From contig MHYJ01000053.1 of assembly GCA_001828445.1 (NCBI GenBank), positions 1-5,480 of the forward strand: a DNA stretch of 5,480 bases, read 5' to 3'. Below, piece by piece: positions 1 to 5,118 of the stretch (its first letter is position 1; each line of letters begins with the position of its first letter). Source of the stretch: Planctomycetes bacterium RBG_16_43_13 (GTDB taxonomy: Bacteria > Planctomycetota > MHYJ01). A program made the translations under genes and the position numbers. The notes beneath the pieces were generated by a model. It was given only the letters and a program-made list of their open reading frames with translations, searched no databases and was not told the origin of the DNA.

Positions 1-42
1 ACTAATAAACCCAAATCTGGCACTAATAAACCCAAATCTGGC
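1..42 (+). repeat. Exact 21-bp tandem duplication, in frame
   Basis: Bases 1-21 and 22-42 are identical. Both copies lie in the open frame of the transpeptidase-like gene and each encodes LINPNLA, giving LINPNLALINPNLA. The unit is a multiple of three, so the frame is preserved. One copy resembles the Ile-Asp-Pro segment that precedes the nucleophile in the family, so the second copy is extra. The first copy begins at base 1. This may be a real short tandem repeat continuing leftward or an artefact of a contig end. Confidence 0.9.
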
Positions 43-682
43 GGCAAAGATAGAGGGGGAGAGATATAATATAAATAAAACGGCAGAGGCAGTACAGGCA
101 GGTAAGCCGTCCGGTTTAACTACATATTTTTCTGTCGTGGATACGGAAGGAAACATTGTCTCCGCCACCCAGACGAATGGCAGTATATTCGGCTCTGGCG
201 TAATCGTAGAGGGAACGGGCGTCCTGCTCAATAACGCTATAAACTGGTTCGAGACGGACGTCGGGAGTAAAAGCCCTAATACAGTTGCACCCGGCAGACG
301 TTTCGAGATACCCCTTGCACCTGTGCAGGTTTTTAGGAAAGAAGGGCTAACACCATTTTTATCAATAGGAACGCCCGGCAGTTTCGGGATTGGGCAGACG
401 ACTGTGCAGATGCTTATGAATGTGCTGGAGTTCGGAATGGATATACAGACGGCGATAGAGGCACCTCGATTCAAATGCACAGAGGGAACGAAGTTAGTTG
501 TGGAAGGTCGCATTCCGCAAGACGTAAGGGGAAAACTCACGGCAAAAGGACACGAGGTTATGGCGGTAGGGGACTGGTCTATCGAACTCGGCGGGGCACA
601 GGGGATTATGCTTAACGCAGAGGACGGTATGGCTTTCGGCGGCGCCGACCCACGAAGGGATGGCTATGCGGTGGGGTATTAA
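2..682 (+). CDS. Gamma-glutamyltranspeptidase-like Ntn hydrolase, C-terminal part (5' end outside window)
   Basis: The reading frame is open from base 2 to the TAA at 680-682, so the gene is cut by the left edge and its start lies outside. A GTG at 137 is not the true start, because homologous sequence continues upstream of it. The family autocleaves before a threonine that becomes the N-terminal nucleophile of the small subunit. Here that is the first Thr of TTYFSVVD (codon 119-121), which leaves a complete small subunit of 187 residues, about the usual size. Other family marks are NIVSATQT, GVLLNNAINWF, APGRR, GTPGSFGIGQTT, AIEAPRF and a terminal GGADPRRDGYAVGY. By a remembered, nearly gapless alignment to E. 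coli GGT, Thr391 and Thr409 are kept. Asn411, Asp433, Ser462, Ser463 and Gly484 are replaced by Gly, Trp, Ile, Pro and Ser. This points to the broader GGT-like/acylase group (YwrD-like) rather than a classical glutathione hydrolase. The presence or absence of a signal peptide cannot be judged. Family call is secure; substrate unknown. Confidence 0.9.
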   Translation, partial: LINPNLALINPNLAAKIEGERYNINKTAEAVQAGKPSGLTTYFSVVDTEGNIVSATQTNGSIFGSGVIVEGTGVLLNNAINWFETDVGSKSPNTVAPGRRFEIPLAPVQVFRKEGLTPFLSIGTPGSFGIGQTTVQMLMNVLEFGMDIQTAIEAPRFKCTEGTKLVVEGRIPQDVRGKLTAKGHEVMAVGDWSIELGGAQGIMLNAEDGMAFGGADPRRDGYAVGY

Positions 683-683
683 A

Positions 684-956
684 GTGAAATATCCATGTCC
701 ATGTTGCGGGTACAGAACTTTAGATGAGAAACCTCCTGGTACGTTTGATATATGTGATGTTTGTAATTGGGAGGATGATAACGTACAATACGACAACCCT
801 GACTTCGAAGGAGGGGCAAATATTCCTTCCTTACGGCAGGCCCAAATAAACTTCTGTAAGTTTGGAGCATCTGATAAGAGTTGTTTAGTTAGGGTACGTC
901 CCCCGAAACCAGAGGAGTCGCGCGATCCTAATTGGAAGTTCTTAGATGAACAATAA
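684..956 (+). CDS. CPCC family cysteine-rich protein (putative zinc-binding, function unknown)
   Basis: A small protein of 90 residues with the signature of the Cys_rich_CPCC family. It has YPCPCCGYRTL near the N terminus, then PPGTFDICDVCNWEDD, then NPDFEGGAN and SLRQAQINF. Cys5, Cys7, Cys8, Cys24 and Cys27 form paired clusters (CPCC plus CxxC) that suggest a small zinc-binding fold. Two further cysteines follow at about 58 and 67. The biochemical role of the family is not established. The start is uncertain. GTG at 684 gives the usual short N terminus (VKYPCPCC) and has GGTGGGG at 671-677 upstream. ATG at 666 or 660 would add 6 or 8 residues and overlap the transpeptidase gene. The close spacing suggests co-transcription with that gene, but no functional link is evident. 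It converges on the dehydrogenase gene across 33 bp, with no clear hairpin terminator between them. Confidence 0.82.
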   Translation: MKYPCPCCGYRTLDEKPPGTFDICDVCNWEDDNVQYDNPDFEGGANIPSLRQAQINFCKFGASDKSCLVRVRPPKPEESRDPNWKFLDEQ

Positions 957-989
957 CTGCTCTCTCAAACTTTGTGAACTCAAAATAAT

Positions 990-2021
990 TTAGGATACTC
1001 TCAACACAATCTTCCCGAACGGCACGCGTCCCTCTATCAATTTATGTGCCTCTGCGGTGTCCTTTAGCGGCATAACCCTGTATATAACGGGCTTTAGTTT
1101 CCCTGCGAAGACGCACTTCAGAACGTCAGCCATCTCCTTTGCAGAACCCATAGTAGAGCCGAGTATCTCGAGTTGGCGGAAAAATATATAGCGGACATCT
1201 TCTTGAGGGTCATAGCCCGTTGTCGCACCACAGGTTACAAGCCGACCGCCCTTGCGAAGTGAATGTAAACTCTTCTGCCAAGTATCTTTTCCTATATAGT
1301 CAACGACGACGTCAACGCCTCGCTTGTTTGTCAACTCGCGGACGCGCTTAGAAAAATCCTCCTTCACATAGTTTATTAGGATATCAGCGCCAAGTTCTTT
1401 CGCCTTTTCGAGTTTTGCCTCACTGCTTGCAGTAACGAATACTCGGGCGCCGAATAGTTTTGCTATTTGGATACAGGCGGTTCCGACGCCTGCACCCGCT
1501 CCGAGTATGAGGACGTCATCGCTTGCCTTTACCTTCGCCTTCGTTACAAGCATCCGCCACGCTGTAAGAAATACGAGTGGAACTGCGGCGGCTTCTTCAA
1601 AAGTCATATTGTCGGGGATTGGAATTATATTTTTGCAAGGAACCTTTACAAATTCGGCGTCAGAGCCGTCGCCACCCTCACCCATAATATCATATTCGAC
1701 GCACAAGCTACCGCTCCCTTCGTAGCAGAACTCACACCTTCCGCAGAAGAAGCCGGGATTGACGAGGACACGCTGACCTTTCTTCAAGTCCTTAACTTCG
1801 CTACCGACATCTTCTATAACACCAGATGCATCACTACCCGGTATGTGGGGGAGGGGAATTTTCACACTTCTCATCCCTCGCCGCAACCACATATCGATAT
1901 GATTGATTGACGCCGCCTTCACGTGGAGCAGGACATCACGCTCACCGATTTTTGGCTCTGGTGCATCTTCATACTTTAGAACTTCTGGACCGCCGTGCTG
2001 GTGAAATCTTATTGCTTTCAT
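990..2021 (-). CDS. Zinc-binding MDR-superfamily alcohol dehydrogenase / quinone oxidoreductase-like
   Basis: A full-length 343-residue medium-chain dehydrogenase, the usual size. The GroES-like N-terminal half begins MKAIRFHQHGGPEVL and contains ASINHIDMWLRRG and LPHIPGSDASGVI. Cys93, Cys96, Cys99 and Cys107 form the structural-zinc lobe. The Rossmann half has LGAGAGVG (173-180) for NAD(P)H, then GRLVTCGATTGY and FGKIVL at the end. It most resembles the Zn_ADH_like1 subgroup. The classical catalytic-zinc ligands are not in their usual places: NHID replaces the Cys position and GSD replaces GHE. Zinc-dependent alcohol oxidation is therefore not assured, and reduction of an enone or quinone is possible. 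The substrate is unknown. The ATG at 2019-2021 is well supported by a perfect AGGAGG (2031-2036, minus strand), 9 nt upstream, and by the canonical N terminus. It is divergent from the amidohydrolase, with its own candidate promoter. Confidence 0.93.
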   Translation of the reverse strand: MKAIRFHQHGGPEVLKYEDAPEPKIGERDVLLHVKAASINHIDMWLRRGMRSVKIPLPHIPGSDASGVIEDVGSEVKDLKKGQRVLVNPGFFCGRCEFCYEGSGSLCVEYDIMGEGGDGSDAEFVKVPCKNIIPIPDNMTFEEAAAVPLVFLTAWRMLVTKAKVKASDDVLILGAGAGVGTACIQIAKLFGARVFVTASSEAKLEKAKELGADILINYVKEDFSKRVRELTNKRGVDVVVDYIGKDTWQKSLHSLRKGGRLVTCGATTGYDPQEDVRYIFFRQLEILGSTMGSAKEMADVLKCVFAGKLKPVIYRVMPLKDTAEAHKLIEGRVPFGKIVLRVS

Positions 2022-2082
2022 ATTGTTCCACCTCCTAATTTTATTTATTTAACAAGTAGAGCTAGAAAAACATTGCAGGGTG

Positions 2083-2110
2083 ATTTTAGCGAATATAGAA
2101 TGTATGTCAA
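2083..2110 (-). promoter_or_regulatory. Candidate sigma70-type promoter for the dehydrogenase gene
   Basis: On the minus strand a perfect TTGACA (2110 down to 2105) is followed by a 16-bp spacer and TAAAAT (2088 down to 2083), which matches the -10 consensus at five of six bases. Transcription would start near 2076, leaving a leader of about 55 nt before the ATG, with AGGAGG inside it. Assignment is by motif only. The -35 box lies just 5 bp from the TATAAT box facing the other way. Confidence 0.5.
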
Positions 2111-2115
2111 TCGTT

Positions 2116-2121
2116 TATAAT
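2116..2121 (+). promoter_or_regulatory. Candidate -10 box of the amidohydrolase gene (possibly leaderless)
   Basis: A perfect TATAAT ends 5 nt before the ATG at 2127, so transcription would begin at about the start codon itself. No Shine-Dalgarno sequence is visible upstream of this ATG, which agrees with leaderless initiation. No good -35 is seen at 15-18 bp upstream (the sequence there is AT-rich, near ATATAG). A chance TATAAT in AT-rich DNA cannot be excluded. Confidence 0.35.
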
Positions 2122-2126
2122 AAAGT

Positions 2127-2984
2127 ATGGCTAACGTAAACTACGGCATCATAGACGCACACATCCACCAACAGCCGTGGCGGATGCTCAAGCCCGAAAT
2201 ACTAAAGGCGATGGCGGGCAGCGAAGACACCGCTCGGATGATGGAACTGATGTATGACACGAAAAAGTTTATCACCTATATGGACGAGCAGGGCATCGAG
2301 CAGGCGTGGACTATAAACTACGTCAGCCCAGATATTATGGGATTTACTGATGAGGTGAACGACTATGCGGTCGCCTCTGCGAAGCAATTCCCGAAGAGGA
2401 TAATACCATTCGGCTCAATACATCCGCTATTTACAAAGGACGCAGGCAAGGAGATGGATAGGATTATAAAGATTGGGATTAAAGGAATAAAAATTCATTC
2501 TGTTCATCAACTCGCATATCCGAATGCTTATAGAGATGGCTTAAAATCGCTTGAAGTCGTATATAAGAAGGCGGAGGAAAACGGATTACCCGTTATGTTT
2601 CACACAGGGACATCAATATTCAGAGCCGCCCGTGCAAAATACGGAGACCCAATCTATATAGATGACGTAGCAGTTGACTTTCCAAACCTAAAGATAATAC
2701 TCGCTCACGGTGGCAGACCTATATGGATGGAGACGGCGGTTTTCTTGGTCAGAAGGCACAAAAACGTGTTTATGGATATATCAAGTGTTCCACCTCAAAG
2801 TTTACTCGAATATTTTCCAAAGCTTGAAAAGATAGCCGATAAAGTGCTCTACGGCTCTGACTGGCCTGGACCCGGGGTAAGGAATTTGGGAACTAATATC
2901 CAATCATTTTTAAAACTTCCCTTGACTAATGAAGCAAAGCGAAATATTCTGAGAGAAAATGTACTCAAGATTATATGTAGGTAA
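2127..2984 (+). CDS. Amidohydrolase 2 family (Amidohydro_2) metal-dependent TIM-barrel hydrolase
   Basis: A full-length protein of 285 residues with the ordered metal-site motifs of the Amidohydro_2 (ACMSD-like) superfamily. These are IIDAHIH (His12, His14) at the end of strand 1, GIKIHS (about 119-125), PVMFHTG (His159), LAHGG (His194) and a late GSDWP (Asp245). Together they predict a cytosolic divalent-metal hydrolase or decarboxylase on a (beta/alpha)8 barrel. Family substrates vary widely and nothing here fixes one. The start at ATG 2127 puts DAHIH at residues 10-14, as usual for the family. It has no visible Shine-Dalgarno site, which is notable beside neighbours with strong ones. The gene is divergent from the MDR dehydrogenase, which hints at shared regulation and possibly at a common catabolic route, though that is only inference. 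The 87-bp gap to the next gene shows no convincing hairpin terminator. Confidence 0.9.
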   Translation: MANVNYGIIDAHIHQQPWRMLKPEILKAMAGSEDTARMMELMYDTKKFITYMDEQGIEQAWTINYVSPDIMGFTDEVNDYAVASAKQFPKRIIPFGSIHPLFTKDAGKEMDRIIKIGIKGIKIHSVHQLAYPNAYRDGLKSLEVVYKKAEENGLPVMFHTGTSIFRAARAKYGDPIYIDDVAVDFPNLKIILAHGGRPIWMETAVFLVRRHKNVFMDISSVPPQSLLEYFPKLEKIADKVLYGSDWPGPGVRNLGTNIQSFLKLPLTNEAKRNILRENVLKIICR

Positions 2985-3019
2985 TGCCGTAGCAAAGCCA
3001 ACACATCATCACTTTTATC

Positions 3020-3047
3020 TTGAATACCAAGTATTATCTTGTATAAT
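3020..3047 (+). promoter_or_regulatory. Candidate promoter for the metallophosphoesterase-hpf-PTS gene string
   Basis: TTGAAT (3020-3025) matches the -35 consensus at four of six bases. A 16-bp spacer follows, then a perfect TATAAT (3042-3047). Transcription would start near 3054, giving a leader of about 18 nt before the ATG at 3072. It lies in the only sizeable gap upstream of five closely packed same-strand genes. Motif evidence only. Confidence 0.5.
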
Positions 3048-3069
3048 ATCTTCTTAGATAAGGTAAAAT

Positions 3070-3087
3070 AGATGATAGCTATCATCT
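3070..3087. repeat. Perfect 18-bp palindrome over a start codon
   Basis: AGATGATAGCTATCATCT is its own reverse complement. It contains the ATG at 3072-3074 and sits about 16 nt after the predicted transcription start. As DNA it could be a dimeric repressor site. As RNA it could fold into a 7-bp stem with an AGCU loop, pairing the start codon. Part of the symmetry comes from codons for the conserved M-I-A-I-I peptide, so it may be partly coincidental. Confidence 0.6.
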
Positions 3088-3839
3088 CTGATATACACTC
3101 GAATATTGAAGCACTTACCACAGTTATAAAACATATCAAAAGTCAGAACGTAGAAAAGATATACTGCCTCGGCGACCTCGTAGGATATGGACCTAACCCC
3201 GGCGAAGTTGTTGATATGGCGAGTGAATGGGATGTAGTTCTAATGGGTAACCACGATGAGGCGGTTCTGAAAGAGGCGTATGCATTTAACCCAATCGCAA
3301 AATCGGCTATCGAATGGACAAGGACACAGCTAAAGCCGGGATTATTAAGTGGCAGTAAAAAGCGCAGTAGATGGCAGTTTATAAATAATCTAAAGTTGAC
3401 ACACACGGTAGATGGGGCATTATTTGTCCACGCATCTCCACGCGACCCGACTATGGAATATATATTGAGGTCTGATACTGTTGACTTGATTGGTAACGAG
3501 GTGCCTGAGAAAATCAGAAATATCTTTAGCAGGTTCGATAGATTGTGTTTTATAGGACATACGCACGACCCGGGGATAATAACAGAGAATAGCAAATTCT
3601 TATCTCCAACAGATTTCGACAATAAATTCACATTTGAAAGCGGTAAGAAGTACATAATAAACGTTGGCTCGGTAGGGCAACCCCGTGACGGTGATACGCG
3701 TTCTTGCTATGTAACGTATGATGGCAACACAATTACCTACCATCGTGTCGAATACGATTATAAGACAACGATAGAAAAGGTTCTTAATATATCTGCTTTA
3801 GATAGGAGGTCTGGAGAACGATTAGCGTTAGGAAGATAG
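3072..3839 (+). CDS. Calcineurin-like metallophosphoesterase
   Basis: A 255-residue metallophosphoesterase with the full set of dinuclear metal motifs in order. These are DIH (Asp7, His9), GD (Gly34-Asp35) in CLGDLVGYGPNP, GNHD (59-62), VHASP (His120) and GHTH (162-165), followed by NVGSVGQPRDGD (197-208). The MIAIISDIHSNIEAL start and the ERLALGR end are typical of the compact bacterial/archaeal group resembling diadenosine tetraphosphatases and PPP-type phosphatases. It is predicted to be a cytosolic phosphomonoesterase or phosphodiesterase. The substrate cannot be named. ATG 3072 is chosen because it gives the canonical N terminus directly. Its Shine-Dalgarno match is weak (AAGG at 3060-3063), and an in-frame TAG (3069-3071) immediately precedes it. 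The gene stops 38 bp before hpf and is probably co-transcribed with it. A strong AGGAGGT at 3804-3810 lies inside the gene with no start codon at usable distance. Confidence 0.9.
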   Translation: MIAIISDIHSNIEALTTVIKHIKSQNVEKIYCLGDLVGYGPNPGEVVDMASEWDVVLMGNHDEAVLKEAYAFNPIAKSAIEWTRTQLKPGLLSGSKKRSRWQFINNLKLTHTVDGALFVHASPRDPTMEYILRSDTVDLIGNEVPEKIRNIFSRFDRLCFIGHTHDPGIITENSKFLSPTDFDNKFTFESGKKYIINVGSVGQPRDGDTRSCYVTYDGNTITYHRVEYDYKTTIEKVLNISALDRRSGERLALGR

Positions 3840-3877
3840 ATGAACGAGTGGCTTTTAGATAAAAAGGAGGAATTTCT

Positions 3878-4261
3878 ATGAATGTAAAAGTTTTTAGCAG
3901 GAGCAAGGAAATTAACGAAGTGGCAAAGGAGTATGCAAAGGAGAAAGCTATGAAGTTGGCAAGGTATTTTGATGGCGTAAACGCTATAGATGTTACGCTA
4001 AATATTGAAGGAGATGTATATAGTACTGAGGTAGTAGCATCCGCAACTAAAGGCAATAAGTTCATAGGACGTTCAAAAGACAAGAATATATGTGCGGCTG
4101 TAGATACATCTATAGACAAAATAGAGAATCAGCTTAGAAAATTTAAGGAGAAACTGAAAGGCAAGAAACGGCGGTCAGAGAAGACCACTGTAATACTAAA
4201 GGGAACAGAATATGAGAAAACATCATTAAAAGGCGATGGATTGGCAGACCTGTGGTGGTAG
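3878..4261 (+). CDS. hpf: Ribosome hibernation-promoting factor, short HPF/RaiA (YfiA) family
   Basis: A 127-residue protein whose first 95 or so residues match the HPF/YfiA domain. It begins with a beta strand (MNVKVFSRSKEI), then helix 1 with EYAKEKAMKLARYFDGV, the strand IDVTLNIEGD, VVASATKGNKFIGRSKDKNICAAVDTSIDKIENQLRKFKEKLKGKKR. The family binds the 30S subunit decoding region and silences idle ribosomes. The long C-terminal dimerisation domain of long HPF is missing, so this is a short form. The tail (from about 100) ends unusually in DLWW. The start has a strong AAGGAGG (3864-3870) 7 nt upstream. A 13-codon mini-ORF fills the gap from the upstream stop to this ATG. A PTS IIA gene follows after 72 bp, as in the proteobacterial hpf-ptsN pair, which supports the call. 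Confidence 0.92.
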   Translation: MNVKVFSRSKEINEVAKEYAKEKAMKLARYFDGVNAIDVTLNIEGDVYSTEVVASATKGNKFIGRSKDKNICAAVDTSIDKIENQLRKFKEKLKGKKRRSEKTTVILKGTEYEKTSLKGDGLADLWW

Positions 4262-4275
4262 AAAAAATGTTATAG

Positions 4276-4289
4276 TCATTTACAAATGA
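4276..4289. repeat. Short inverted repeat between hpf and the IIA gene
   Basis: TCATTT and AAATGA are exact inverted 6-bp arms around a 2-bp centre (AC). The repeat lies in an AT-rich 72-bp gap. It could be a small operator, but such repeats are common by chance in AT-rich DNA. No clear promoter or terminator was found in this gap. Confidence 0.3.
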
Positions 4290-4333
4290 AGAGTATAAAC
4301 TGGATTTTTATAAATATTAACTGAGAGGAGATT

Positions 4334-4807
4334 ATGAAACTTACGGAATATTTCTCTAAGAAGGCAATCGTATCACAGCTAAAGGCATCCGATAAGAAAG
4401 GCGCCATAAAAGAACTTGTTCAGGTTGTAAAAGATGTTTATAACCCATCGAAGTTTCAGGTGAATGATATTGCTGATGATGTGATAAAAAGGGAGAAGCT
4501 CGGTAGCACCGGGCTTGGTAAAGGAGTGGCTGTCCCGCATGCAAAGGTAGTAGAACTAAAGAAGGTTATTGGTGCATTTGGTCGCTCTACAGACGGGATA
4601 GATTTTGACGCAGTGGATGGTGAACCAGTCCACTTGATATTCCTTATCCTATCTCCAATAGGAGGCACGGACTTACACCTTGAGGCACTCAGAAAGATAA
4701 TGCAGGCAATAAAGCGACCGAATTTCTGTAAATTTCTAAACAGTGCCAAAGGCATAAAAGATATAGAGGACATATTCGTTGAATATGAGGAAGAAGTAAA
4801 GGTTTGA
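4334..4807 (+). CDS. ptsN: PTS IIA component of the fructose/nitrogen-regulatory (PtsN-like) family
   Basis: A 157-residue single-domain IIA protein, close to the length of PtsN. The phosphorylatable histidine is His69 in GSTGLGKGVAVPHAK. Other conserved stretches are the early KKGAIKEL helix, IDFDAVDGEPVHLIFLILSP and THLHLEAL-like GTDLHLEALRKIM. The domain accepts phosphate from HPr. No IIB or IIC domain is fused or visible nearby, so a regulatory rather than a transport role is more likely. The symbol is used by similarity and context (next to hpf); a fructose-type IIA is the alternative. The start ATG has GAGAGGAG just upstream (4323-4330), at slightly short spacing. The TGA at 4805-4807 overlaps an ATG (4807) that could couple translation to the next gene. 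Confidence 0.88.
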   Translation: MKLTEYFSKKAIVSQLKASDKKGAIKELVQVVKDVYNPSKFQVNDIADDVIKREKLGSTGLGKGVAVPHAKVVELKKVIGAFGRSTDGIDFDAVDGEPVHLIFLILSPIGGTDLHLEALRKIMQAIKRPNFCKFLNSAKGIKDIEDIFVEYEEEVKV

Positions 4808-4851
4808 TGCTGTTTCTATCAACCGTAAATTATATTAGCTTTGGCAAGCAG

Positions 4852-5118
4852 ATGACAGAGAAACAAGTTAAGATTGTTAATAGATTAGGGCTACATGTGA
4901 GGCCTGCTACAGCATTTGCGCAGATAGCTGGTAAGTATAAGTCGAACATATTAGTAATAAAGGATGGACAAACTATAAATGCCAAGAGCAGTATTGAATT
5001 GTTAACATTAGCGGCTATAGAAGGAACAGTGCTAACTATAAAGGCAGATGGAGATGATGCAGAGGAGGCAGCAAACGCTCTTGTTAAATTGGTAGAGTCA
5101 AAATTTGGAGAAGAGTAA
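4852..5118 (+). CDS. ptsH: HPr phosphocarrier protein
   Basis: An 88-residue HPr if started at ATG 4852. The active histidine in RLGLHVRPA then falls exactly at position 15 and the regulatory serine in NAKSSIELL at position 46, both the canonical numbers. His15 takes phosphate from enzyme I and passes it to IIA. Ser46 is the site used by HPr kinase where that enzyme exists. The end (LVKLVESKFGEE) is normal. An earlier ATG at 4807 overlaps the IIA stop (TGATG) and would add 15 residues (MLFLSTVNYISFGKQ) not seen in the family. The 4852 start lacks a good Shine-Dalgarno site, so which is used is unsettled. I favour 4852 on protein length. The TAA at 5116-5118 overlaps the ATG of the enzyme I gene by one base. 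Confidence 0.92.
   Translation: MTEKQVKIVNRLGLHVRPATAFAQIAGKYKSNILVIKDGQTINAKSSIELLTLAAIEGTVLTIKADGDDAEEAANALVKLVESKFGEE

Noticed and set aside
65..70. TATAAT motif near the left edge
   Set aside because: It lies inside the open transpeptidase frame, in protein sequence consistent with the family, so it is coding sequence (Tyr-Asn) rather than a promoter.
137..139. GTG as a true gene start for a short independent protein
   Set aside because: The frame is open upstream to base 2, and the catalytic TTYFSV motif lies before this GTG.
494..796. Minus-strand open frame across the transpeptidase and CPCC genes
   Set aside because: It is antisense to two genes with clear family motifs and has no recognisable protein features or Shine-Dalgarno site.
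957..989. Possible bidirectional terminator between the convergent CPCC and dehydrogenase genes
   Set aside because: Only a trivial CAAACTTTG symmetry is present. No stem of useful length with a T run was found.
1467..1910. Plus-strand open frame of 147 codons inside the dehydrogenase region
   Set aside because: It is fully antisense to a well-conserved MDR dehydrogenase and has no protein motif of its own.
3143..3655. Minus-strand open frame of 170 codons over the metallophosphoesterase
   Set aside because: The plus strand carries all metallophosphoesterase motifs, and the antisense translation shows no coherent domain.
3804..3810. Strong AGGAGGT inside the phosphoesterase gene, considered as the ribosome site of a hidden gene
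   Set aside because: No ATG, GTG or TTG lies at a usable distance downstream with an open frame, and the sequence is explained as coding for Arg-Arg-Ser.
3784..4119. Minus-strand open frame spanning the end of the phosphoesterase gene and hpf
   Set aside because: It is a shadow of two plus-strand genes with clear motifs, including a strong hpf Shine-Dalgarno site.
4279..4314. TTTACA and TATAAA as an internal promoter before the IIA gene
   Set aside because: The available spacings (9 or 24 bp) do not fit a normal promoter.
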